DNA of 64,000 nt from Pandoraea bronchicola (GCF_902459805.1 NZ_CABPST010000001.1:186001-250000); one strand, 5' to 3'; shown: positions 8,887-17,421, counted from the stretch's first letter. Program-made: numbers and translations. The notes: generated by a model from the sequence alone, not told the origin.

Positions 8887-10206
8887 TCAAGCCTTCGAAG
8901 CGCGGGGCGAGCCATGCGTAATACCGGCGATCTTGCCGGCGCGCACACGGCGGCCCAGCGAGATCACAGCGGTGATACTGAGCACGGCGGTCGCCATCAC
9001 GTAGAAGCTCGGTGCGAGCTTGTTCTGCGTCGCGTCGATGAGCCAGGTCACGATCAGCGGCGCGAAACCGCCGAACAGCGTCACCGAGAAGTTGTACGAC
9101 AGCGCCAGACCGGTGCCACGTGTGCTCGTCGGGAAAATGTCGGCCAGCAGTGCGGGCAGCGGCGCGAGGCTCACGGCGATGAGCAGCCCCACGAGCGCCT
9201 GCACCATGAGCAGCGTCTGGAAGGTCGGATAGCGGTTGAGCAGCACGAACAGCGGGTAGGTCGTGACCCCCACGAGGATCAGCGCCCAGAGCATCACGCG
9301 AATGCGGCCGAACTTGTCCGAGAGATGGCCGACGACAGGCGCGGCAATCATCAGCATCACACCGGTGACGACGGCACCGATGAACGACGACGTCGCCGGA
9401 ATATGCAACTGCTTGACCGCGTATGTCGGCATGTACAGCTTGTGGACGTAGTTGAACGCGGTGGCCGCAGCAACGACACCGGCGCCGAGCAACATGTTGG
9501 CGCGATCACGGCCGAAGACTTCGCGCAGCGGCGACTTTTCGCGCTGCTTTTCGCCGAGTTTCTTGAAGTCGGCGGTCTCGTCGATATTGCGGCGGATGTA
9601 AAGACCGACCGGCCCGATGAGCAGGCCCACGGCGAAGGCAATACGCCATCCCCATGCGCTCAGTTGATCGGCGGTGAGCAGCATGCTCAGCAGGGCGGAT
9701 ACCCCGGCGGCGAGCACCGTGGCGAGGCCTTGCGTGGACATCTGCCAGCTCGCGAAGAAGCCGCGGCGCTTGGCGTCGGCGTGCTCGACCATGAAGGCCG
9801 TGGCGGCACCGAACTCACCGCCCGTCGAGAAGCCTTGCAACATGCGTGCGACGATGATGATGAGCGGCGAGGCAATGCCGATCTGCGCATAGGTCGGTGC
9901 GAACGCGATCATGGCGGTGCCGAGCATCATCAGACCGATGGACACCGTAAGCGATGCCTTGCGGCCGGCGCGGTCGGCGTAGCTGCCGAGGACGATCGAG
10001 CCAAGCGGACGCGTGACGAACGAGATACCGAAGGTGCCGACGGAGAGCAGCAACGACGTTGTCGCGTCATGCGAGGGGAAGAACAACTGGCCGATCACGA
10101 TGGCAAAGTAGCCATAGATCAGCAGATCGTAGAATTCGAGTGCGTTGCCGATACTCGCGGCGCAGATCTCGCGCCACGGGTTGTGGGGTTTGGCGTTACT
10201 GGTCAT
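8887..10206 (-). CDS. MFS transporter, metabolite:H+ symporter (MHS) family
   Basis: A 439-residue inner-membrane importer of the ProP/KgtP/ShiA group. Twelve hydrophobic segments are visible. MHS landmarks are SIGNALEFYDLLIYG in TM1, GSYADRAGRKASL in the TM2-TM3 loop, RMLQGFSTGGEFGAAT in TM4 and GHLSDKFGR in the second half. The start at 10206 follows AGAGGAGCAGGGC; a longer frame from 10287 has no ribosome site. It lies directly upstream of the M14 deacylase and likely supplies its substrate, an organic acid or acylated amino acid. A perfect palindrome lies 128 bases upstream. Confidence 0.9.
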   Translation of the reverse strand: MTSNAKPHNPWREICAASIGNALEFYDLLIYGYFAIVIGQLFFPSHDATTSLLLSVGTFGISFVTRPLGSIVLGSYADRAGRKASLTVSIGLMMLGTAMIAFAPTYAQIGIASPLIIIVARMLQGFSTGGEFGAATAFMVEHADAKRRGFFASWQMSTQGLATVLAAGVSALLSMLLTADQLSAWGWRIAFAVGLLIGPVGLYIRRNIDETADFKKLGEKQREKSPLREVFGRDRANMLLGAGVVAAATAFNYVHKLYMPTYAVKQLHIPATSSFIGAVVTGVMLMIAAPVVGHLSDKFGRIRVMLWALILVGVTTYPLFVLLNRYPTFQTLLMVQALVGLLIAVSLAPLPALLADIFPTSTRGTGLALSYNFSVTLFGGFAPLIVTWLIDATQNKLAPSFYVMATAVLSITAVISLGRRVRAGKIAGITHGSPRASKA

Positions 10207-10333
10207 GCCCTGCTCCTCTGGATCGCTGGCGTTGGGATAAATGTGTGGTGGCCACGTGATACGCGCCCAAAGCGCGTCAGCGCCCACCTGCCAGTCTCAG
10301 GAAGCGGAGTGTAGGCGGCAGAAAACCGGGCTT

Positions 10334-10350
10334 CGTGCCGATTCGGCACG
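10334..10350. promoter_or_regulatory. 17-bp palindrome, candidate operator
   Basis: CGTGCCGA-T-TCGGCACG, perfect 8-bp arms around one base. It lies between the serine hydrolase (stop at 10453) and the MHS transporter (start 10206), both minus strand, 128 bases ahead of the transporter start. There is no adjacent T-run, so it is not a terminator. No regulator gene lies next to it. Confidence 0.4.
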
Positions 10351-10452
10351 CAAAGGTGCTGTTTGGGGGCGGGTATGCCGCGCGTGAATCCGCGCTCGCG
10401 AACCGCGGGCGATCTTCACGCCGTCGGCAGCCCCCCCCTCGCGCCGGCTTCG

Positions 10453-11457
10453 TCACAACCGCCCGATACCCAACCACGCGATACATGGATGATCTCCAGG
10501 CACCGCCTGCGGCACGACGTCGTGCGCGACACGCAGACCTCGTGCGCCGTTAGCGAACCAGACCACGGCGTCTTTGGTCTCGCGATTGGCCAGCACCAGC
10601 GCACGAAACCCCGGGCTGTTGCCCCAGTGAAAGCAGCAGCGCTGCGCGATCTCGACGCCCCAGCCCAATCCCCAGGCAATCGCCGGATCGATGGGATTTG
10701 CAGCATGCAGGTCTTCCGCTTCGCCCCCCTGCCGCCCATTCATTTGCGGTAAGAACCAAGCTGCATGGGCGCCCTCGGACAACCCCTTGCCCGCCAGCAC
10801 AGCCTGCACGAATGCGAGGTAGTCAGACGCCGTCGTCAGCATCGACCAAGATGCCTGCGCCGCCGCCAGCCGTCGCTTCGGCACCGGTTCGCCCTCCCAC
10901 TCGTGTCCTTGCGCATGGTTCTCCGCAAAGCGCGCCTGCCACAGAAGACTGGATCGGTGCATACCCAGCGGCGCAAACACGCGGGTCTGCGCGAGCGCCT
11001 CCAGCGGTGCGCCGCCGACCGATTCCAACGCACGCTGAAGCCATGCGAAGGCGCTGCTGCCATAGCTGAAACGCTCGCCGGGAGTGAAGTAGGTGCGCAA
11101 TGGCGCTTCAGCACGAACGATATTCGGCAATCCGCTGGTGTGCGTCAGCACATGGAAGGCGGTGATGCTGCGTGCGCGTGGATCGTCGGGCACGTACTCG
11201 CCGCAAATGTCGACAAGTGGCCGGTGCAAATGCAACCGTCCTTCTTCGACTAACTGAAGCGCGACAAAGGCGACGACCGGCTTGGTCAGCGAAGCGGCTT
11301 CGAAAACGGTCTGCGCATCGACCGGCAACGGGTCATGCGCCCCCCGCACACCAGCGTAGCACTCGATGTGCCGCTCGCCGCCACGCAGTGTCGCCAGCGA
11401 AATGCCGGGTATCGGTCCATTCGAAGTCACCTGCGCGAGATAGTCGGCGATATCCAT
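10453..11457 (-). CDS. Serine hydrolase, class C beta-lactamase family
   Basis: A 334-residue penicillin-binding-like serine hydrolase (EstB/AmpC fold). The nucleophile motif is Ser56-Leu-Thr-Lys59 (EAASLTKPV). The second motif is Tyr132-Gly-Ser, where true AmpC enzymes have Tyr-x-Asn. HWGN near residue 290 corresponds to the third motif (KTG in AmpC; H/W-x-G in esterases). These replacements suggest an esterase or peptidase rather than an antibiotic hydrolase. No signal peptide is seen, so it is probably cytoplasmic. Start at 11457 is the first codon of MDIADYL; longer frames run through non-coding-like sequence. Confidence 0.85.
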   Translation of the reverse strand: MDIADYLAQVTSNGPIPGISLATLRGGERHIECYAGVRGAHDPLPVDAQTVFEAASLTKPVVAFVALQLVEEGRLHLHRPLVDICGEYVPDDPRARSITAFHVLTHTSGLPNIVRAEAPLRTYFTPGERFSYGSSAFAWLQRALESVGGAPLEALAQTRVFAPLGMHRSSLLWQARFAENHAQGHEWEGEPVPKRRLAAAQASWSMLTTASDYLAFVQAVLAGKGLSEGAHAAWFLPQMNGRQGGEAEDLHAANPIDPAIAWGLGWGVEIAQRCCFHWGNSPGFRALVLANRETKDAVVWFANGARGLRVAHDVVPQAVPGDHPCIAWLGIGRL

Positions 11458-11762
11458 TTGGGCCACCAGGGAACAAGACTGACAGGAGAGCGATTCTACA
11501 GACGATGCGCAGACGCAATCATCGGCCGAGCGCGCGGGTAAGTGCCTGCGCATAGCCGCATTTCTTTACAAGCGATTACAACCGTAATATCAGCGTCGGC
11601 GGGCACACGCGCGCGGCTGCGCGCCATTACGCGCGACAGGCGCTTTTCGTCTTGAGATCGGGCGGTGGCGGGCGTAATGGAAAGGCGTTGCAGTGATGCG
11701 ACGATGCCCTATATGAGCGCAATGGGCGGTGCTAGACTCCTCGCGCTCGCACACTGACCACC
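11458..11762. other. Divergent intergenic region
   Basis: These 305 bases separate the serine hydrolase (minus) and the DUF2946 gene (plus) and must hold both promoters. I see no clear coding frame, terminator or strong inverted repeat in it. Confidence 0.5.
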
Positions 11763-12152
11763 ATGACACTGCGCAACCAAAAGCGACTCACGGTTTGGCT
11801 TGGCCTCATCGCCATGTGGCTACTTGTCGTCGCGCCTCTGGTCAGTCACTTTCTGCTGGCAACGCATGCGAATGCCACAACCGGTGTTCTTTGCTCGGCG
11901 ACGTTGCAACCGGAAAATCGCGGCTTCGGCAATGCCGACGACAACCGGCAGCATCCGTCAACGCCTCACAACGACGCATGCGGCTATTGCAGCGTGCTCG
12001 AGCATCATGGCGTCGCCCCGGGCACGGCTCTGCTCGCGGTCTACCTCTCCTGTGTCGTGGTGGCGTTTTCGGCCATCACGCTTATCCTGGGATTTACGCC
12101 GGCCGGGGCGTTTCCGACCGGACGGCCACGCGCGCCTCCTCTCGCGTTCTGA
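11763..12152 (+). CDS. DUF2946-type small membrane protein
   Basis: A 129-residue protein with a hydrophobic segment at about 11-33 (VWLGLIAMWLLVVAPLVSHFLL) and a second near the C-terminus (about 87-113). Between them lies a region with the HNDACGYC motif (Cys73, Cys76) and nearby histidines, as in the DUF2946 family often found beside copper or TonB genes. It may bind a metal in the periplasm; that is inference. It is followed at 91 bases by a secreted beta-barrel gene and a TlpA thioredoxin gene on the same strand. Confidence 0.75.
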   Translation: MTLRNQKRLTVWLGLIAMWLLVVAPLVSHFLLATHANATTGVLCSATLQPENRGFGNADDNRQHPSTPHNDACGYCSVLEHHGVAPGTALLAVYLSCVVVAFSAITLILGFTPAGAFPTGRPRAPPLAF

Positions 12153-12169
12153 ATTCGACAGCACACACA

Positions 12170-12209
12170 CCCGTGGCATCTGATGCCACGGGGGCCCCGC
12201 AATGGGGCC
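12170..12209 (+). promoter_or_regulatory. Two tandem hairpins in the leader of the next gene
   Basis: CCCGTGGCATC-T-GATGCCACGGG (12170-12192) is a perfect 11-bp inverted repeat around one base. GGCCCC-GCAAT-GGGGCC (12193-12209) follows at once. No T-run follows, so they are unlikely to form an ordinary terminator. They may set the relative expression of the genes on either side through mRNA processing or stability. Confidence 0.45.
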
Positions 12210-12243
12210 GTCTACTCAGAACACCCAGAGGGAAGTCACGTCA

Positions 12244-13293
12244 ATGGTATCGAAACGTCTAGCGGGGACTGCGGTTGCCTGCACTGTCGGCCTGCTCATG
12301 TCCAATGTGGCGCAAGCATGCGCCACCTGCGGCTGCTCGTTGAGCACCGACGCCGCCATGGGGTATTCGGCACTCCCCGGATGGCGCATCAGCTTCGATT
12401 ACAGCTTCATCAATCAGAGCCAACTGCGCAGCGGCACAGGCGCCGTCCCGCCATCACAAGCCGCGGCAATCAACGACGCGGGCGGCAGCCAGGAAGTCGA
12501 GAAACAAACGATCAACCGCTACTACAACCTCGGCCTGAGCTACAGTCCGAACAGCAGTTGGAACTTCAGCGCCGTCGTGCCGTTCATCGATCGAAGCCAC
12601 ACGACCTACGGGAACGCCGGCACCGCTCAACTCACGCCTGACAATGTCAGCGGCGCCACGAGCAGCGGACTGGGCGACGTCAAGCTGATCGCCAATTTTC
12701 AAGGCTTTCTGCCGACGCGCAACCTCGGCGTGCAACTCGGGGTGAAGCTCCCCACCGGTGCCTATGGCGGTCAGAACGTTGTGACAGGCGCCACCGTCGG
12801 GCATCCGGTGTTCTTCTCGAGCGGACCGAATGCCGCAGGCGGTCAAGCACTCGACACGAGTCTGCAACCCGGCACCGGCAGCACGGACATCATCCTGGGC
12901 GCGTACTATTACCAGCCCGTGAGCCAGGATTTCGACGCGTTCGTGAACGTGCAGTTTCAATCCGCGGTGATGGAAAAGCTCAATCAGGTGAACGCGGACT
13001 ATCGTCCCGGCAATCTCACTACGGTAAGCGCCGGCTTGCGTTACGAGGCGAACCCGATGATCGTGCCACAGCTCCAGATCAACTTCACCCGCAAGAGTGC
13101 AGATCAGGGCGCGCTCGCCGACACGACGGATACCGGTGGCACCGTGGCCTATCTGAGCCCCGGCGTCACCGTTGCCGTCACGCATAATCTGCACGTCTAC
13201 GGCTTCGTGCAGAAGGCCATCTACAGCAAGCTCGACGGTTATCAACTGTTCCCTCGCTGGACCGGAAACGTCGGGGTTTCGTATGCATTCTGA
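12244..13293 (+). CDS. Secreted outer-membrane beta-barrel-like protein with CATCGC N-terminus
   Basis: A 349-residue protein with a signal peptide ending at about AQA (residue 25). The predicted mature N-terminus is CATCGCSLSTD, a compact three-cysteine motif. The rest alternates polar and hydrophobic residues with Gly-rich turns, as in a beta-barrel, and ends in the aromatic GVSYAF. It resembles the transporter-like barrels annotated near aromatic or metal genes, but I cannot assign a substrate. Start at 12244 follows AGAGGGAAG. Its last 11 bases overlap the start of the TlpA gene, so the two are translationally coupled. The Cys cluster next to a thioredoxin partner suggests a metal or disulphide role. 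Confidence 0.7.
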   Translation: MVSKRLAGTAVACTVGLLMSNVAQACATCGCSLSTDAAMGYSALPGWRISFDYSFINQSQLRSGTGAVPPSQAAAINDAGGSQEVEKQTINRYYNLGLSYSPNSSWNFSAVVPFIDRSHTTYGNAGTAQLTPDNVSGATSSGLGDVKLIANFQGFLPTRNLGVQLGVKLPTGAYGGQNVVTGATVGHPVFFSSGPNAAGGQALDTSLQPGTGSTDIILGAYYYQPVSQDFDAFVNVQFQSAVMEKLNQVNADYRPGNLTTVSAGLRYEANPMIVPQLQINFTRKSADQGALADTTDTGGTVAYLSPGVTVAVTHNLHVYGFVQKAIYSKLDGYQLFPRWTGNVGVSYAF

Positions 13294-13855
13294 CGAACGC
13301 CCTCTGACGCCCCGTACCTCGCTGGTGCGTCGTCATTGGCTGCGGACTGCGGGCGGACTGATCGCAGGTGCCGGACTGTCGGGGTGGCTTCCGCCGGCGC
13401 GCGCGAACAGTCTGACGGTGGGCCAACCAGCTCCCCCATTGATACTTCGCACACTGGAGGGGCGTGAGATCGCTACGCAGGCCCTGCGCGGTCAGGTTGT
13501 CATCCTCACGTTCTGGGCTACGTGGTGTGATCCGTGCCATGAGGAACTGCCTCTGCTCTCCGCCTATGCCGAGCGGCATGCCCGCGACGGGATCCAGATC
13601 CTTGGCTTCAGCCTCGACGCTCCCGAGAACCTGCCGATGGTGCGCAAGATCGCTGCCAGTCTGAGCTTTCCTGTCGGCTTACTGGGTAGCGCTTACGCTG
13701 GCGGATATGGGCGGATCTGGCGCATTCCCGTGAACTTCGCGATCGACCGTGCGGGCCGGCTGGCGCACAACGGCTGGGACGACCCCGCGCCACCGGCGTG
13801 GACCGCAGAGCGCCTCGAAAAATTCGTCACGCCCCTATTGCAAGCCTCGCGATAG
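13283..13855 (+). CDS. TlpA-like periplasmic thioredoxin
   Basis: A 190-residue exported thiol-disulphide reductase. The N-terminus VRRHWLRTAGGLIAGAG looks like a twin-arginine signal (Arg16-Arg17) with cleavage near PARA (about 41). The thioredoxin domain (45-185) carries WATWCDPC, Cys82 and Cys85, and the cis-Pro in RIPVNFAID. The ATG at 13283 lies inside the preceding barrel gene. TlpA proteins reduce periplasmic cysteines, often for cytochrome oxidase copper sites; here the obvious neighbour substrates are the CATCGC barrel and the CGYC DUF2946 protein. Confidence 0.85.
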   Translation: MHSDERPLTPRTSLVRRHWLRTAGGLIAGAGLSGWLPPARANSLTVGQPAPPLILRTLEGREIATQALRGQVVILTFWATWCDPCHEELPLLSAYAERHARDGIQILGFSLDAPENLPMVRKIAASLSFPVGLLGSAYAGGYGRIWRIPVNFAIDRAGRLAHNGWDDPAPPAWTAERLEKFVTPLLQASR

Positions 13856-14214
13856 CGCAGAGCAGAGTGGTTGGCCGTGCGCAGCCGTAAGGGCTGCGCC
13901 CTTGCTGTCGCGCCACGCCCCCGTTCGCGACGGATCGCCAGTTCGACGGCTGACGGTTTCCCGGGGCCCAGCGCCAATCAAATTTGCGACGGCGGAAATA
14001 GGAATCTACGAGCTATCCATCAGCGTTCGCGTGCTCACAGGTGCGGCATTTGGACGCAGCATTTCGTACCCTGTGACGCGCGAACCCCCGGCGGGATTGA
14101 GATCCCCGGGATCTCGGACAGCGAGTTGCGCATGGTTTGCAAGCCCAGCCCCCCGGGAGGTATGAATAGTCTACGTATAATGAAAATCATTATCGTTACC
14201 AGCATTGACCCCCC
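13856..14214. other. Intergenic region carrying the feo promoter
   Basis: This 359-base stretch lies between the TlpA gene and feoA. Its last 40 bases contain a near-consensus Fur box (14176-14194). A 17-base palindrome, GAGATCCCCGGGATCTC, sits at 14099-14115 with no T-run. No coding frame is convincing. Confidence 0.55.
14176..14194. promoter_or_regulatory. Fur box of the feo operon
   Basis: TATAATGAAAATCATTATC matches the 19-bp Fur consensus GATAATGATAATCATTATC at 17 of 19 positions. It lies 20 bases ahead of the feoA ATG, overlapping where the promoter should be, so iron-bound Fur would repress the operon. Confidence 0.85.
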
Positions 14215-14451
14215 ATGCAATTGTCGGAATTGAAGAAGGGCAACACGGCGACCGTCGTCTCTGTCGTCGATCAAGCACCGCCCGATGCCGTCGCGCGTCG
14301 TCTACGCGAATTGGGTTTCGTGGCTGGCGAGCCGGTTCGTGTCGTCGCGCTTGCGCTGTGGGGAGGGAATCCGATGGTCGTTCAGGTAGGTTCCACCCGG
14401 TTTGCGCTCAGACGCGACGAAGCCGCGCGTGTTCAGGTCGAGCTAGGGTGA
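14215..14451 (+). CDS. feoA: Ferrous iron transport protein A
   Basis: A 78-residue cytosolic SH3-like protein, the usual FeoA size. MQLSELKKGNTATVVSV and LRELGFVAGEPVRVVA match the family, and the closing VGSTRFALRRDEAARVQVE is typical. FeoA supports FeoB-dependent Fe(II) uptake. The stop codon TGA overlaps an in-frame GTG of the feoB frame, and feoB follows at once. A Fur box lies immediately upstream. Confidence 0.93.
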   Translation: MQLSELKKGNTATVVSVVDQAPPDAVARRLRELGFVAGEPVRVVALALWGGNPMVVQVGSTRFALRRDEAARVQVELG

Positions 14452-14456
14452 ATCGC

Positions 14457-16328
14457 ATGGTATCGACGTCGATGAGAATTGCGCTGGTAGGTAATCCGAA
14501 CTGCGGCAAAACTGCACTTTTCAATCAGTTGACCGGTGCTCGTCAGAAAGTGGCGAACTATGCGGGTGTGACGGTCGAGCGTAAGGAAGGCACGTTTGTC
14601 ACTCCTGCGGGCAAAACGATCCGTGTCCTCGACCTGCCCGGCACCTATAGTCTTTCCGCAACCAGTCTGGATGAGAAGGTCACGCACGACGTGCTTCACG
14701 GCATCTATGCCGGAGAGCCGGTGCCCGAGTTGATCGTCTGCGTGGTGGATGCCACCAATCTGCGTCTGCATTTGCGTTTCGTGCTCGAGATTCTCGCGCT
14801 GGGACGCCCGACGGTGCTGGCGCTGAACATGATGGACGCGGCTCGCCGCCGGGGCATCGATGTCGATGTCCATGCACTGGCACGCGAATTGGGCATACCG
14901 GTCATCGAGACAGTGGCCATTGCGCGCTCGGGCGTGCGAGCGCTCGTCGATACGCTTGATGGCATTACGCAGTCCGGCAGCGCCGTCGAGGTGCGCGACG
15001 CAGATCATGCTGCGCCCCACAACATGACACTCGACACGCGTGATCTGCACGCGGAAGTGCGACGCATCATGCGGATTGCCGTGCGCGCGCCCGACATCAC
15101 CAACGCGCTGGACGAGCGTCTGGACGGACTGGCGCTACATCCGGTAATCGGGATGTTGCTGCTCGCCGCCGTGATGTTCCTGATTTTTCAAGCGGTCTAT
15201 TTTGTCGGCAAGCCAATGACCGACGCCATCGGTGACGGTTTCGGCTGGCTTGGCGAGCAGGCCGGAGCCTATCTGCCCGATGGCCCCTTGCGCAGTCTGG
15301 TCGTTGACGGCATCTTTGGCGGTCTGGGCACAGTGCTGGGTTTCCTGCCGGAAATTCTGGTGCTTTTCTTCTTCATTCTGGTACTGGAAGAATCCGGCTA
15401 TTTGCCGCGCGCCGCGTTTCTGCTCGACAGAATGATGGTCAAGGTCGGACTGACCGGGCGCTCCTTCATCCCGCTGCTCTCGAGCTTTGCCTGCGCTATC
15501 CCGGGCATTATGGGTACGCGCAGCATTGCCGACCCGCGCCAGCGTCTCACCACGATCCTCGTCGCGCCGCTCATGACTTGCTCGGCGCGCCTGCCCGTCT
15601 ATGCGCTGCTTATCGGCGCCTTCATTCCGGATCGCCCGGTGCTCGGTGTATTCAAGCTTCCCGGGTTGGTCCTCTTTGCGATGTACGTCGCAGGCATCTC
15701 GGGTGCGATGGCGGTCGGCTGGATCTCGAAACGCCTGCGCGGTACACGCTCGCAACCACCGCTGCTGATGGAACTGCCGTCTTACCGCATGCCGAAGATA
15801 CGCAATTTGGCGCTCGGCCTCTGGGAACGCGGCTGGATATTCGTGCGGCGACTCTCTGGAGTGATTCTCGCGCTGACGGTCATCATGTGGTTTATCTCGA
15901 CCTTCCCTTCTGCGCCTGCGGGCGCGACCGGCCCCGCGATCGACTATTCGTTTGCAGGCTACATCGGGCGGGCACTGGAAGTGATCTTCGCGCCGCTGGG
16001 CTTTAACTGGCAAATCAGTATTTCGCTGGTGCCCGCATTTGCCGCACGCGAAACGGCGGTGACGGCTCTCGCCACGGTCTACGCGGTAGCAGGCGGCGCC
16101 GACGACGCCGCAGGTCTGGCAGCCGCGTTGTCGTCGAACGTCTCCCTCGCAACGGCTCTCTCACTGCTGGCGTGGTTTGCCTTCGCACCGCAGTGCATGT
16201 CGACCCTCGCCGTCATTCGACGCGAAACACAGTCCTGGCGCTACGTCCTGATCTCGTTCAGTTACATGTTCGGCCTGGCCTACTTCGTATCCTTCGTGAC
16301 TTACCGTCTGGCGCTGTGGCTTCTATAA
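14457..16328 (+). CDS. feoB: Ferrous iron transporter B
   Basis: A 623-residue inner-membrane Fe(II) transporter with an N-terminal G domain. G1 is GNPNCGKTALFNQLTGA (about 12-28), followed by VANYAGVTVERKEG, G3 DLPGTYSLSA and G4 LNMMD. The membrane part follows from about residue 230, with the two Gate-type Cys regions LLSSFACAIPGIMGTR and MTCSARLPVYALLIGAF, and FAARETAVTALATVYA near the end. It is shorter than the 770-residue E. coli protein, as in many beta-proteobacteria. ATG 14457 has AGGGTG 6 bases ahead; GTG 14448, overlapping the feoA stop, is an alternative. Confidence 0.95.
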   Translation: MVSTSMRIALVGNPNCGKTALFNQLTGARQKVANYAGVTVERKEGTFVTPAGKTIRVLDLPGTYSLSATSLDEKVTHDVLHGIYAGEPVPELIVCVVDATNLRLHLRFVLEILALGRPTVLALNMMDAARRRGIDVDVHALARELGIPVIETVAIARSGVRALVDTLDGITQSGSAVEVRDADHAAPHNMTLDTRDLHAEVRRIMRIAVRAPDITNALDERLDGLALHPVIGMLLLAAVMFLIFQAVYFVGKPMTDAIGDGFGWLGEQAGAYLPDGPLRSLVVDGIFGGLGTVLGFLPEILVLFFFILVLEESGYLPRAAFLLDRMMVKVGLTGRSFIPLLSSFACAIPGIMGTRSIADPRQRLTTILVAPLMTCSARLPVYALLIGAFIPDRPVLGVFKLPGLVLFAMYVAGISGAMAVGWISKRLRGTRSQPPLLMELPSYRMPKIRNLALGLWERGWIFVRRLSGVILALTVIMWFISTFPSAPAGATGPAIDYSFAGYIGRALEVIFAPLGFNWQISISLVPAFAARETAVTALATVYAVAGGADDAAGLAAALSSNVSLATALSLLAWFAFAPQCMSTLAVIRRETQSWRYVLISFSYMFGLAYFVSFVTYRLALWLL

Positions 16329-16337
16329 AGTGATGGG

Positions 16338-16634
16338 ATGAATGCAATGTCACATGTCGTTCAAAACGTTGTCATCGGTGCAATTGTCGCGGCGAGCGCG
16401 TTCAGCGTAGTCAAACACGTCTTACCTCGACAAACACGTTGGGTGACGCAACGATCTCTGGACTGGCTGGTGCGGCGTGGCGTCACGCCAGCCCGCCGCT
16501 GGCGTGACACCACGCCACGCTCGTCCGGATGCGGAACCGGATGCGGATCGTGCGCGTCGTCGCACTGCGAAAGTCCAACGCGGGAGTCGCCCATCCGTAT
16601 CGACAGAGGCAAGGCGAGCCAGCGTCCTCGATGA
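16338..16634 (+). CDS. Small Cys-rich membrane protein of the feo operon (FeoC position)
   Basis: A 98-residue protein starting 9 bases after feoB. One hydrophobic segment (about 7-28, VVQNVVIGAIVAASAFSVVKHVL) is followed by a basic stretch and the cysteine cluster SGCGTGCGSCASSHC. Small one-helix proteins with such Cys runs occupy the third feo position in many beta-proteobacteria, in place of the winged-helix FeoC. Role unproved; iron or Fe-S binding at the inner face of FeoB is a reasonable guess. The last 30 residues are Arg/Ser-rich and may be poorly conserved. Confidence 0.75.
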   Translation: MNAMSHVVQNVVIGAIVAASAFSVVKHVLPRQTRWVTQRSLDWLVRRGVTPARRWRDTTPRSSGCGTGCGSCASSHCESPTRESPIRIDRGKASQRPR

Positions 16635-16749
16635 GATCGAACACCTTGCACCGATAGGCGGCATCCTTAAATGCCGCTGGTGGGGAAACACGCACAACCG
16701 CCCTGCACAACCCGACCACCGAGCGCTACCGACCCGCGTCTGCCGGAAA

Positions 16750-17421
16750 TCACACCAACCGCATCGCCCGCACAAGGTCCACCACCTCGCCCACATGGCG
16801 TTTGACCGCCTTTTTACCCGCCTGTGTCCAGGCATCGAATGAGGTGGTCCCGCTCACCATGCCGATGAATCCGGTGCCCGCCTGCGCTGCCGCTTGCGCA
16901 TCGACGGCGTGATCGCCAACGTAAATCGCTTGTGCCGCCGGTATTCCGAGCTGTCCGAGCGCTTGCACGATCCCCTCGGGATCCGGCTTATGCCGCTTCA
17001 CGTCTTCGCCCCCCACGAGCACGTCAACCTGCGAGCGCAAGCCAGCCACGGTGAGAATCGCATCGATCCGGTGCCGGAACTTGGTCGAAACGATGGCAAG
17101 CGCCAGACCCTCATTGCGCAGATCCGCTAACAGCCCCGGCACTTGAGGATAGATTCGCGTGGACTGCACCATGATGACGTCGGCACGCTCGACGAAGTAC
17201 CGGACGAACGCCGAGGCACGCTCCGGATCGGCGTCCCCGCTCAAGGAACGAAACATGACCGGAAGGGAAAGTCCGATCACCGAGCGTATCCGCTCGGGCG
17301 TCGCGCTCGGGCAGTCCAGACGCGTCAATGCATATTGGGTACATTCGACGATGGCCTCGGAGGAGTCGGCCAGCGTCAGATCGAAATCGAAAATAATTGC
17401 CTGAATAGGTTGAGTCGGCAT
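16750..17421 (-). CDS. HAD-superfamily phosphatase (phosphoglycolate phosphatase-like)
   Basis: A 223-residue cytosolic hydrolase. Motif I is IIFDFDLTLADS with nucleophile Asp12 and acid Asp14. A helical cap (about 20-90) follows. Motif II is AIVSTKFR, motif III lysine lies in RHKPDPEG, and motif IV is AIYVGDHAVDAQAA. This matches Gph/PpaX-like enzymes, but substrate cannot be decided. It lies 39 bases downstream of an HxlR gene on the same strand and may be cotranscribed with it. Confidence 0.88.
   Translation of the reverse strand: MPTQPIQAIIFDFDLTLADSSEAIVECTQYALTRLDCPSATPERIRSVIGLSLPVMFRSLSGDADPERASAFVRYFVERADVIMVQSTRIYPQVPGLLADLRNEGLALAIVSTKFRHRIDAILTVAGLRSQVDVLVGGEDVKRHKPDPEGIVQALGQLGIPAAQAIYVGDHAVDAQAAAQAGTGFIGMVSGTTSFDAWTQAGKKAVKRHVGEVVDLVRAMRLV

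Noticed and set aside
10345-10360. Possible sigma-54 promoter (GGCACG followed by GTGCT)
   Set aside because: The GG-GC spacing is one base too long and there is no plus-strand gene downstream.
10453-11457. Antibiotic-resistance beta-lactamase
   Set aside because: The Tyr-x-Asn motif reads Tyr-Gly-Ser, the third motif differs from KTG, and no signal peptide is present; an esterase/peptidase is likelier.
14099-14115. Palindrome GAGATCCCCGGGATCTC in the feo upstream region
   Set aside because: Short, GC-rich, without T-run or nearby start; the Fur box explains the control of feo. Could be revisited if conserved.
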